NCBI GenBank assembly: GCA_938028175.1
Contig: CALJAE010000009.1
Location: forward strand, 1 to 7,170
From: an uncultured Acidimicrobiales bacterium
GTDB lineage: Bacteria; Actinomycetota; Acidimicrobiia; Acidimicrobiales; SZUA-35
Length of the DNA: 7,170 nucleotides
Direction: 5' to 3'
Part shown: positions 1 to 6,749 of the stretch, one piece after another
Position numbering within the stretch: the first letter of the stretch is position 1
Layout: each line of letters opens with the position of its first letter
Position numbers and translations under genes: made by a program
The notes under the pieces: model-generated
The model's input: only the letters and a program-made list of their open reading frames with translations
Databases searched by the model: none
Told to the model about the DNA's origin: nothing

Positions 1-23
1 GTCTCAAGATGGGAGCATCAGTA

Positions 24-746
24 CTAACCGACAGAGATAAACAAATTATCGGATTCAGTCTGTGCTGCCATAATTGAACAGAGAAGGTGATCAGGCGAGA
101 CTTTTCTTGTAACCTTTTCCCCTGCGGGAGGATCTGGATCAACGACAATATAGTCAGATCCATTAAACCCAGACAGAACAATCGAATGTGTCAAAGATCT
201 CCCAGCTGATGAATCATCTAAAAATCTTTCTTCGTCAACATCAAAACGCTGCCTAGAGACTCCGTTGAGATAAGTCGAATTTAGCATCACATATAAGGGG
301 CCGTTCGAGAGTTCCCTCATGATTAAATCGTTAGACAAGGGAACCAATCTGAACTTACCCCCGGAGCTAACAAACAACTCCCAACCATCAACCAGAATAT
401 GGGCATACTTTGAGAGCCAAGAATGATCAGGGATGTTCGGCAAGCGATCTTTCAAGCTTGAAACTACTTGCTTCGGCGTAAACGAATCCCAACTGCGGTC
501 AAACAATTCAGTATCAAAGCTATAAACAGTCGGACTAAGACTTTGTTGGCCCAAAAAAGAGGCTAGGTGACCAGGAGAAGTCCCGATCTTCTCACCCTTT
601 TCGTCAATATAGACCGGCACTTGTGCCAACACTTCGTCGATTGTAATATCAAGACCAACGGCTCTCAACAGCGAAGTTGCTGCGGTCTGCATGCATTCAG
701 CCGGACGCTGACCTAACTCAGGCACATCGTGTTGGATCCTTTTCAT
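24..746 (-). CDS. C39-like (papain-fold) cysteine peptidase family protein
   Basis: This 240-residue protein resembles the peptidase C39-like family, which has a papain fold. The N-terminus has the expected Gln/Cys segment followed by a helix: Q13 in GQRPAEC, C18, then MQTAATSLLRA. The C-terminal half has H187 in LTHSIVLSGF and D203 in YIVVDPDP, which gives a plausible Cys-His-Asp triad. The Q-to-C spacing is five residues where papain has six, so activity is likely but not certain. There is no signal peptide, membrane segment or visible ABC-transporter domain, so it is probably cytoplasmic and not a bacteriocin exporter. Its substrate is unknown. It starts at an ATG directly before KRIQHDVPELGQ and ends at TAG near the window edge. 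It is divergent from the DUF222 gene, and what lies downstream is outside the window. It could also be a non-proteolytic amide hydrolase or acyltransferase of the same fold. Confidence 0.6.
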   Translation of the reverse strand: MKRIQHDVPELGQRPAECMQTAATSLLRAVGLDITIDEVLAQVPVYIDEKGEKIGTSPGHLASFLGQQSLSPTVYSFDTELFDRSWDSFTPKQVVSSLKDRLPNIPDHSWLSKYAHILVDGWELFVSSGGKFRLVPLSNDLIMRELSNGPLYVMLNSTYLNGVSRQRFDVDEERFLDDSSAGRSLTHSIVLSGFNGSDYIVVDPDPPAGEKVTRKVSPDHLLCSIMAAQTESDNLFISVG

Positions 747-765
747 GATAGCGATTCTAGTGACT

Positions 766-771
766 TTTATA
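766..771 (-). promoter_or_regulatory. Candidate -10 box for the C39-like gene
   Basis: On the minus strand this reads TATAAA, close to the TATAAT consensus, and lies 19 nt before the ATG at 746. That would give a very short leader. No good -35 hexamer sits at 17 nt; the best match, TTGTCG at 798-793, is about 21 nt away. This is a weak call from motif alone. Confidence 0.25.
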
Positions 772-822
772 GCCCTAAGACTACGCCTACCCCGACAACA
801 ACGAATACTTCACCCGCAACTA

Positions 823-834
823 GGCTGAACAGCC
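823..834. repeat. Short palindrome GGCTG-AA-CAGCC in the divergent intergenic region
   Basis: This is a perfect 5-bp inverted repeat with a 2-bp centre, lying between the divergent peptidase and DUF222 genes. The spacer is too short for a hairpin, so an operator-like protein site is the more natural reading. It is short enough to occur by chance. Confidence 0.25.
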
Positions 835-882
835 AACACTAAATTGAATCACTATTTCGTAACACATCCGCAACCTAATTTA

Positions 883-912
883 GAGTAGTCAAACGAGTTA
901 GGAGTAGTCAAA
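883..912. repeat. Direct repeat of GAGTAGTCAAA, 19-bp period
   Basis: Two exact copies of an 11-mer lie at 883-893 and 902-912. They begin 19 bp apart, just upstream of the candidate promoter of the DUF222 gene. The spacing of roughly two helical turns would put both copies on the same face of the DNA, as in activator or repressor sites. The repeat is seen directly; the role is inference. Confidence 0.5.
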
Positions 913-931
913 GGTAGTTAGTGATCTGGCT

Positions 932-960
932 TTGAAATATTCTCCTTAACGCCCTAGAAA
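932..960 (+). promoter_or_regulatory. Candidate sigma70-type promoter of the DUF222 gene
   Basis: TTGAAA at 932-937 matches five of six bases of the -35 consensus. TAGAAA at 955-960 matches four of six of the -10 consensus. The spacer is exactly 17 bp. Transcription would start near 967 and leave a leader of about 33 nt before the ATG at 1000. Confidence 0.42.
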
Positions 961-974
961 CAGGACCTAAATGT

Positions 975-994
975 CAGACCCATGTGAGAGTCTG
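975..994 (+). promoter_or_regulatory. Leader inverted repeat CAGAC/GTCTG just before the DUF222 start
   Basis: CAGAC (975-979) and GTCTG (990-994) form a 5-bp inverted repeat around a 10-nt loop. It ends five bases before the start codon at 1000. The only purine-rich ribosome-binding candidate (GAGAG, 986-990) lies in the loop and at the edge of the stem. If it folds, the stem could affect translation initiation; alternatively the DNA palindrome could be an operator. Confidence 0.35.
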
Positions 995-999
995 GTTAC

Positions 1000-1806
1000 A
1001 TGAAACACGGCGACCTCCGTCCAAGCAAATTTGCCAACGCTGCCGATAACTTGGTTACCTCGATTAAGTCAGTCCCTGTCGACAAGTTGGCTTCAGCGGA
1101 GGCAACTCAACTGGTCGCACAGACTTCTCGCCTGATAGAAATGCTTGGCTCGCTACGTTCACAAGCCGCCCTTCAAGTGAGTCGCTCTCAATCCAAGCCA
1201 ACTGACCCTGGCTTCAAAGAACGAGCAGTCAAAAATCTGTTTGACAACGGGACAATGAGTCGGAGCGAAGTTAAACATGAAGCAAACAAAGCAAAGTTAT
1301 TAGAACAACTACCCTCGCTCAATAAGAACTTAAGTCACATCCCATCATCCAACTTTGATGCTGCCACCAAGCACATTGCCCGACTAAAAGAAGAACAGCT
1401 CGAACAACTAGACGAATCCCTAATTGTCTCTAAAGCCAAACAACTGGCACCAGAACAGTTCGAAAAAGCACTCTCCTACCATATAACCACCACGACCAGC
1501 AGCCTGCTAGAAGACACCAAACGCAAGCGTGCCAGATCAAACGTTAAACACTGGCTTAATAGCACCACAGGGATGGGCCACATTCACGCCAAGCTAGACC
1601 CCGAACGCTATGAGCGAATAGCTAACCGAATCGATCGAGAAGTTAGCCGGCTGGCGAACCTAAACAAGAAAGCTACAGGTTCGACAGCCAACGCAACTAA
1701 AGACGCTCATTTGGCTGCTGATGCGTTTTATAGCCTCTTAGGTAGCCACCCAGCGAATAGTGGAAGTGGCACAGGAAACGCCAAGCGCTCCTCCCCAATC
1801 ACTTGA
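1000..1806 (+). CDS. DUF222 (13E12-type) protein, truncated before the HNH nuclease domain
   Basis: The 268-residue product is recognisable as the DUF222 part of the actinobacterial 13E12/HNH family. The best landmark is residues 191-219, starting GMGHIHAKLDPERYERI, followed by DAHLAADAFYSLL at 235-247. Full family members are usually about 400-500 residues and end in an HNH endonuclease domain with paired Cys and His residues. Here the protein stops soon after the DUF222 region, and no HNH motif is found before the next gene. It ends with TGA immediately followed by in-frame TAG. The middle (about 85-180) is helical and rich in Lys, Glu and Gln. The ATG at 1000 is chosen because the in-frame ATG at 982 runs directly into TGA. 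It may be a decayed nuclease gene or a stand-alone DUF222 protein; the cellular role of the family is not settled. Confidence 0.68.
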   Translation: MKHGDLRPSKFANAADNLVTSIKSVPVDKLASAEATQLVAQTSRLIEMLGSLRSQAALQVSRSQSKPTDPGFKERAVKNLFDNGTMSRSEVKHEANKAKLLEQLPSLNKNLSHIPSSNFDAATKHIARLKEEQLEQLDESLIVSKAKQLAPEQFEKALSYHITTTTSSLLEDTKRKRARSNVKHWLNSTTGMGHIHAKLDPERYERIANRIDREVSRLANLNKKATGSTANATKDAHLAADAFYSLLGSHPANSGSGTGNAKRSSPIT

Positions 1807-1866
1807 TAGTCAGAAGGGTTAATCGATGTAATTGATGCCATGGTTCAGTCTACCAATGAAAGCTAA
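1807..1866 (+). other. In-frame stretch after the DUF222 stops, possible relic of the C-terminus
   Basis: After TGA and TAG the same frame stays open and reads SEGLIDVIDAMVQSTNES before TAA at 1864-1866. Full-length relatives usually continue with a hydrophobic Val/Ile-Asp beta strand at about this point, so LIDVIDA could be what remains of it. The stretch is too short to prove homology, and no HNH residues follow in any frame up to 1963. Confidence 0.22.
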
Positions 1867-1876
1867 ACAGCTAAAC
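1861..1876. repeat. Tandem 8-mer AGCTAAAC x2
   Basis: Two perfect head-to-tail copies of AGCTAAAC lie at 1861-1868 and 1869-1876 in the gap between the convergent DUF222 and glnD genes. This probably reflects a small slippage duplication. Confidence 0.5.
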
Positions 1877-1903
1877 TCACACTAGATCGCCAACCGCTAG
1901 CAA

Positions 1904-1930
1904 ATGATTCGAAGAATATTTTCGAATCAT
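1904..1930 (-). terminator. Perfect palindromic hairpin downstream of glnD
   Basis: ATGATTCGAA (1904-1913) and TTCGAATCAT (1921-1930) are exact reverse complements. The stem extends to 12 pairs through a G-U and an A-U pair, leaving a 3-nt loop. It sits 34 bp past the glnD stop, between convergent genes. On the minus strand it is followed by only TTTG and on the plus strand by no T run, and it is AT-rich. It may therefore be a weak (possibly bidirectional) terminator, an mRNA 3'-end stabiliser, or a protein-binding palindrome. Confidence 0.45.
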
Positions 1931-1963
1931 ACTGCGGCCAGTCACCGACTAGCAAACCAAGAC

Positions 1964-4339
1964 TTAGTCAACTACTCGGCTGAGGATATGGTTTATTGCC
2001 AGCTTGATCTCTGAAATGTGTTTCTCGTCGACGATCTTGTAGCCCTCTTTGTTTGATACATAGAAGGTGGTCACCATTTGTGGGCCGAAGGTCTGAACCT
2101 GTGCGTGAATGAGGGCAATGTCAAGATCTCTCAACCCAGATGTTAACGAATACAACAAACCCAGAATCGATCTTGAATGAATCTCAAATATGGTCGCTGT
2201 TTCTGAACCAACATTGTCAACCTCGACGCTTCTGCGCGGCGGCTCCGCAGAAATTCGTTGTCGTCGCTTACTTAGCTCCTGCTTCTTCGCTACAAGTCTT
2301 GGGCTGATTGCAAGCTGGCCATCAATTGCTTGCGATGCCAATGCAGAAACTGCTTCCCAATCGATCTCGCCCCAACCTGGACGCTGCACAACAAATCGGC
2401 AGGCATAAGCTACCTCGACACTCTCGCTACGCGAGTTGTCAGTAAGTACCGACGCTACCGATGCTCGAAGTATTGGTAGCCCACGCACAGCCAGCGCACC
2501 CGCAATTAAAGAGAACAAAGACGGCTTGTTCAGTTGGACGACCGTCAACGTTTCTTTCCTGCCCTTAATAAATGTCTCCCCAGCACGCATCTTGGTAAGC
2601 AAAGCCATGTCAGGGAACTCATCGGATTCTGAGGTTTCATATTCTTCAGAGACAAGTACTTTCTCTGTCCTATGAACAAGTTGTTCGACTAAGTCGGCTT
2701 TCCAAGAACCCCAAGCAGATGGGCCAGTCGATATTGCATCCGCCTCGGTCACGGCATGTAATAGATGTAAGAACTCAACATTCTCAACAGCTCCAGCTAC
2801 CAGTGCAGCAGTAGACGGATCGGTTAAATCTCTACGAGTCGCCACATCGGGCAACAAAAGATGATGTTCACACAAAGCAGCCAGAACATCTACGTCATCT
2901 TCGTCGAAGCCCATACGTTCGGCAACCTTGCCAATAACTTCGATACCTACCTCGGTATGGTCACCGGAAAACCCTTTACCAATATCATGAAGCAACGCAC
3001 CAACGACCAATAGATCTTTGCGTTTAAGTTTCTTGACTCGCCCAGGATGAGAGTTTTTATGGATGTCTGCTGCCTGAGCTGCTGCTTCACAAAGGTGGCG
3101 GTCCACAGTGTAGGTATGCAAGGCGTTACGCTGCGGTTTACAGCTTACGTTTACCCACTCAGGGAAAATAGCTTCCATCAAACCGAACTGGTCTAAGTCT
3201 TCGACCACACGAATCGTTGCAGCACCTGCAGAGAACAAATCAACAAATTGAGACCTGTCTTCGTCGTCCCAAGGAGTCACCAACTCTAGCTCGCTATCTG
3301 ACAGCCGCTGTAACGTGTCACGGTTCATCGGCATCTCGTTTACAGCGGCCAGCGCTGCCAACTTGAGTAATAGACACGGTGGTTCCGACAGGTCTACTTC
3401 GTCTTTAATTGCAAGCGTCCCATCAACACACTCGAACTCCCAGTCATCGGGCCCGATCTCTACCCGCTGGCAGGCGTCCTCACGGCCAGCTTTCCAGCGA
3501 CGCCAAGCATCATCTGAATGCCAGCCAACTCGGCGAGCCGCCTTAGCCAAGCGGCGCATCAAAATACCGGCAGATTTAGCCCAAAGGTGGGGGTAAATAT
3601 CATCTTGCCGATCAAAAGTTAGCTTATTAGTTGAAGAGCGAGTGGCTCTATGGAGCTCAACTCTCGCACTGAGAAGTAGTTCCCACTCTTTTGCCAGTTG
3701 AACTATGTGGTCAGCCGCAAAACCCGGCTGAGTCTTTTCAGCCCAGCGCATAGCGTGCACATCACGCAAGCCACCTCGACCATTCTTAAGATCAGGTTCG
3801 ATCTGAAACGCTGCGTCACCAAACTCACGTTGGCGATCTTTCATCGCTTTCTGAAGTTGACTCAACTTAGATTCAGAGTCGCTCTCCCACCAAGCAACAC
3901 CAATAGCTTTGGCCTTATCGGCTAGCTCGCTGCTACCGGTAACAAGGTGAGCATCAAGGATCGAAGTGGACCACTCGAAGTTGTCTCTGATCAATTCTTC
4001 TAACTGATCGGGAGTAACAACTGAGTGCCCGAGGCTTAAACCTTCATCCCAAATTGGATACCAAAGTTTTTCACAAAACTTGTCTATCTCTTCTATCCCG
4101 TTATGAACTAAGAGCACGTCTATATCGCTGTGAGGACAAAGTTCGCGGCGACCGTATCCACCAACGGCAAGTAAAGCCACATTTGCAGGATTAACTCCGA
4201 CAGACTCAAATGCATCTACAAACAAACCCGACAAATACTCATCGATCAAATCTGAATAGGCCAGCGTGAATTCGCTGCCCGTTACCGACGCAGGAATAGA
4301 GTCATAGATATAAGTTTGGCGCTTAGCTTCTACAGTCAC
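1964..4339 (-). CDS. glnD: [Protein-PII] uridylyltransferase / uridylyl-removing enzyme GlnD
   Basis: This 791-residue protein has the full GlnD order. The nucleotidyltransferase core has GGYGRRELCPHSDIDVLLVH at 60-79, with metal-binding D72 and D74. The GlnD signature EPDLKNGRGGLRDVH lies at 181-195. The HD hydrolase domain has H408 and LLHDIGKG at 449-456, with H461 after it. Two C-terminal ACT domains lie at about 597-645 and 714-765. The family modifies and demodifies a PII protein (GlnB/GlnK) in the cytosol in response to glutamine; in Actinobacteria the modification may be adenylylation. The start is GTG at 4339; the next Met is residue 166, inside the catalytic region. It is last in the operon, 12 nt after the receiver-like gene. 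No amtB or glnK is next to it, unlike the common actinobacterial order. Both ACT domains have altered turn motifs (NKPSLFS and SRSILGLL against the usual DRPGLL). Confidence 0.93.
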   Translation of the reverse strand: MTVEAKRQTYIYDSIPASVTGSEFTLAYSDLIDEYLSGLFVDAFESVGVNPANVALLAVGGYGRRELCPHSDIDVLLVHNGIEEIDKFCEKLWYPIWDEGLSLGHSVVTPDQLEELIRDNFEWSTSILDAHLVTGSSELADKAKAIGVAWWESDSESKLSQLQKAMKDRQREFGDAAFQIEPDLKNGRGGLRDVHAMRWAEKTQPGFAADHIVQLAKEWELLLSARVELHRATRSSTNKLTFDRQDDIYPHLWAKSAGILMRRLAKAARRVGWHSDDAWRRWKAGREDACQRVEIGPDDWEFECVDGTLAIKDEVDLSEPPCLLLKLAALAAVNEMPMNRDTLQRLSDSELELVTPWDDEDRSQFVDLFSAGAATIRVVEDLDQFGLMEAIFPEWVNVSCKPQRNALHTYTVDRHLCEAAAQAADIHKNSHPGRVKKLKRKDLLVVGALLHDIGKGFSGDHTEVGIEVIGKVAERMGFDEDDVDVLAALCEHHLLLPDVATRRDLTDPSTAALVAGAVENVEFLHLLHAVTEADAISTGPSAWGSWKADLVEQLVHRTEKVLVSEEYETSESDEFPDMALLTKMRAGETFIKGRKETLTVVQLNKPSLFSLIAGALAVRGLPILRASVASVLTDNSRSESVEVAYACRFVVQRPGWGEIDWEAVSALASQAIDGQLAISPRLVAKKQELSKRRQRISAEPPRRSVEVDNVGSETATIFEIHSRSILGLLYSLTSGLRDLDIALIHAQVQTFGPQMVTTFYVSNKEGYKIVDEKHISEIKLAINHILSRVVD

Positions 4340-4351
4340 TGTGCCTTGAGG

Positions 4352-4681
4352 TTAGCAAATGAACTGAGCTGGATCACCAAAAAACCTGCTTCTGGCTAAC
4401 ACTCTAAAACCAAGGTCTTCGGCGGCAGATTTCAATTCAGTATTCACATGAGAACAAAAACCAATCAGTTCTAGATCGTTGCGCTGCTCACCACTAACGA
4501 TTTCAGCCAGATGAGCCAATTCAGCTTTGTCCAAATCAACTACTAGCGTTGTGACATCTTGAAGATCTACCGACCCAAGATCCTTAGTCCTAGCTAGTCC
4601 CGGGATAGCAGAAACCTTTGACCAATCCATAAGGTCTGGAATGAAAGCTAAGGTGCGCTCAGGGTTAGCCGTGGAATTCAT
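4352..4681 (-). CDS. Small receiver-like (CheY-fold) conserved hypothetical protein
   Basis: This 109-residue protein has alternating strands and helices like a response-regulator receiver domain. LAFIPDL (11-17) looks like the first strand. TTLVVDLDK (44-52) is a third strand ending in D49, where a phospho-acceptor Asp would sit. LELIGFCSHVN (70-80) and GFRVLARSRFF (91-101) look like later strands. It resembles short actinobacterial hypothetical proteins with an N-terminal (V/I)PDL and C-terminal SHV and RSR motifs, but I cannot name a function. It has no output domain and no membrane segment. The ATG at 4681 lies inside the end of the upstream S1 gene (17-nt overlap), with a Shine-Dalgarno-like CAGG just before it, which suggests translational coupling. 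glnD follows 12 nt after the stop. It may be a pseudo-receiver that binds a partner. Confidence 0.62.
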   Translation of the reverse strand: MNSTANPERTLAFIPDLMDWSKVSAIPGLARTKDLGSVDLQDVTTLVVDLDKAELAHLAEIVSGEQRNDLELIGFCSHVNTELKSAAEDLGFRVLARSRFFGDPAQFIC

Positions 4682-5951
4682 TGGCCTGACGAATCGAGAA
4701 ACTAACCCGACGCTTCTTTGGGTCTATCTCTATCAGTTTGACCGACACCGTTTCGCCCGGCATTACAACTTCAGAAGGGTGCGACACTCGATACTCGCTC
4801 AACTCTGAGATATGAACTAGACCATGAAGTGACTCAACATCGACGAAAGCGCCATAATCAACGAGACGACTCACGGTACCGGTATGGACAGAGCCAATTT
4901 CTAGTTCAGACCATGGATCGGGCCTGCAGGCCTTTGCAGACAGCGAAATCTGGCGCTTCTTCTTGTTAACTTTTTCTATTCTGACTTCGACCTGCTCGCC
5001 AACACTTGTCACTTTGCTTAACTTTTTAGGTTGGACCCAATCCCACTCTGTTTGATGGACCAGGCCAGTGAGGTCCCCAATCTTCACAAACACTCCGTAG
5101 TCCGCTATCGAATCGACAGTTCCTTTATGAACAGATCCGACCTTTAGATTCGAGAACGCCTCTGCAAGCTCTTTGCGTTTCTGTGCATTAAGTATTGAAC
5201 GACGAGAAACAATCAGCTTTTGTTTGTCTCTGTTGACCTCAATAACTTTGAACTCAATTAGCTGACCGATGTAGCCCTCTAGGTCTGTTACTGGCTCTAA
5301 AGATAGGTGAGATTGAGGAAGAAAAGCTGGCACTCCCAGGTCTACCTCCAGGCCACCTCCACGGGTACGAGTCACTAGGCCTTTAGTTAACTCTTTGGAC
5401 TCAAGTAGCTCTTCGGCCTTTTGCCAAGCTTGTTCTTTTAGCGCCCAAGCTCTCGAAAGCACAACTCGTTTCGATAGGTGTTCTCTATCGAGTTCTACAC
5501 CAAAGCACTTGTCACCAACTGAGACAATGTCGTCTGGTCGTTCATTGTGTAGACCAAACTCGCTTCGCTCGATTATTGCAGGACGTCCGTCATCTAGATC
5601 TAACTCGACTGACTGCTGAGAAACAGCTGTCACCACACCTTCGATAACCGAGCCGATATCTGACTTGACTGGCTTAGCTTCGACTGTGGCAGTTTGAGGC
5701 TCTCCCGAATCGCCTACGGCTGGTTTCTCCTGGTCCATTTTCTGGGGCTCAGGTTCTGTTTTCTCACCAGGCTCTTCGGCACTCTGAGACACAACCTCGA
5801 CAACAGGCTCAGCGGGAGGAGCCTGCTCTTCCGTAGTTTCAGCAACCTCGATAGTCGGTTCTACAGCGGGCGCAGACTCTTTGGTAACGTCCTCAGGCGT
5901 ACCTTTAGTATTCTCGTCAACGTTCTCATCAGTCGTCTCGTCGGTCGTCAT
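4665..5951 (-). CDS. Four-domain S1 RNA-binding protein, ribosomal protein S1-like
   Basis: This 428-residue protein has four S1 (OB-fold) domains at about 98-168, 185-252, 268-340 and 350-423. Domains 3 and 4 are the most canonical, for example GTVDSIADYGVFVKIGDLTG and GTVSRLVDYGAFVDVESLHG. Domain 2 has the RpsA-type features: GGGLEVDLGVPAFLPQSHL and a YIGQ...VSRRS ending. Four such domains in this order match bacterial ribosomal protein S1 of Gram-positive type (RpsA/YpfD), which binds mRNA at the 30S subunit. About 95 N-terminal residues are low-complexity, rich in Glu, Pro, Thr and Val, strongly acidic and probably disordered; this is unusual for S1. The start overlaps the hemQ stop by one base (TAATG), and the 3' end overlaps the next gene by 17 nt. 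It could be the only S1 or a paralogue; the window cannot tell, so no symbol is given. Confidence 0.82.
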   Translation of the reverse strand: MTTDETTDENVDENTKGTPEDVTKESAPAVEPTIEVAETTEEQAPPAEPVVEVVSQSAEEPGEKTEPEPQKMDQEKPAVGDSGEPQTATVEAKPVKSDIGSVIEGVVTAVSQQSVELDLDDGRPAIIERSEFGLHNERPDDIVSVGDKCFGVELDREHLSKRVVLSRAWALKEQAWQKAEELLESKELTKGLVTRTRGGGLEVDLGVPAFLPQSHLSLEPVTDLEGYIGQLIEFKVIEVNRDKQKLIVSRRSILNAQKRKELAEAFSNLKVGSVHKGTVDSIADYGVFVKIGDLTGLVHQTEWDWVQPKKLSKVTSVGEQVEVRIEKVNKKKRQISLSAKACRPDPWSELEIGSVHTGTVSRLVDYGAFVDVESLHGLVHISELSEYRVSHPSEVVMPGETVSVKLIEIDPKKRRVSFSIRQANEFHG

Positions 5952-6643
5952 TATTCGGCCATTCCAGCGACAACCGCAACATCTGCAGCACTTCCGACAG
6001 TACCGACAAAGAAGTCTCCGAATTCTGCATACTTGGCTGAGGCTTCATCGAACCTCATGGTGTAGACAGCGTCTTTCACGTCGTTCGGATGCTTTCCGAA
6101 CAAAGTAACTCCCCATTCGTATTCATCTAGCCCAGTTGATCCAGTGATTAGCTGAACGATTCTTCCTCGGAATTCTTTGCCAGACTTACCGTGGCCCATC
6201 ATCAGCTCTTTGCGAGTCTCGAAATCTGTTTCGTACCAGTTCTGACCAGGATTCCTGCGCTTACTCATTGGGTAGAAACAATAAGAATTCATACCTTCGG
6301 GTGGTAGATTTGGATAAAGCCTGGCTTGTTTCATTTCGTCTGGCACGCCGGCTGCGTATTCGCTGACTTCGGTAATCGAAACATAGCTGTCTACTGGGTC
6401 CAACCCAATCTTTGCTAGATCCGACTGCAACTCTCGTAGCTCATTAAGGTCCCGAGCGAGAGCCATAACACTCAGATCTGCTTTGTGGCCCAGAATGGTG
6501 GCTGTCACTGACTGACAGTCGTCTTTGGAAGTGAACTTATCTACAACAGAGGCAAAGTCAGCTGCCGTAGCTTGCGAATTAGCCTTGAAAAATAGGTGTA
6601 AACAGCCAAGTCCTTCAGTTGGAGCCGAATTAGGGAGAGTCAT
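5951..6643 (-). CDS. hemQ: Coproheme decarboxylase HemQ (ChdC), chlorite-dismutase family
   Basis: This 230-residue protein is a clear HemQ/ChdC. The enzyme converts coproheme to haem b by two peroxide-dependent decarboxylations, the last step of the coproporphyrin-dependent pathway of Actinobacteria and Firmicutes. It acts in the cytosol. YPMSKRR at 124-130 holds the catalytic Tyr (Y124). H151 in LMMGHGKSG, 27 residues later, matches the spacing to the proximal haem ligand. Further family motifs are NWYETD, GSTGLDEYEWGVTLF (168-182) and MRFDEASAKYAEFGDFFVG (196-214). Length is usual for the family. The ATG at 6643 has GGTAGG about 8 nt upstream as a ribosome site. It is the first gene of the operon, and its stop overlaps the S1 start as TAATG. 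No other haem gene is adjacent. Position 6644-6749 upstream separates it from the divergent tRNAs; I found no convincing promoter there. Confidence 0.93.
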   Translation of the reverse strand: MTLPNSAPTEGLGCLHLFFKANSQATAADFASVVDKFTSKDDCQSVTATILGHKADLSVMALARDLNELRELQSDLAKIGLDPVDSYVSITEVSEYAAGVPDEMKQARLYPNLPPEGMNSYCFYPMSKRRNPGQNWYETDFETRKELMMGHGKSGKEFRGRIVQLITGSTGLDEYEWGVTLFGKHPNDVKDAVYTMRFDEASAKYAEFGDFFVGTVGSAADVAVVAGMAE

Positions 6644-6749
6644 AGATTGAGCCTACCAAGCCGAGCAAAAGTCTGTCCATTAAGACGGTGCTAATAGAGG
6701 TGCTAGTTCACGAATTACCTGCTACATTGACTAAGCCTAATTATTGCTG

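Noticed and set aside
883..912. A CRISPR-like or iteron array
   Set aside because: There are only two short copies with an 8-bp gap, and no cas genes or replication initiator nearby.
2190..3925. Four plus-strand open frames opposite glnD
   Set aside because: They lie wholly inside glnD, whose family motifs are unambiguous, and their translations are Ser/Arg-rich with no recognisable domain.
5395..6108. Three plus-strand open frames opposite the S1 gene and hemQ
   Set aside because: They are antisense to well-supported genes, overlap each other in different frames, and owe their length to the acidic repeat-like coding region.
6727..6743. TTGACT and TAATTA as a tRNA promoter
   Set aside because: The spacing is only 5 nt, and a -10 box 17 nt after TTGACT would lie inside tRNA-Glu.
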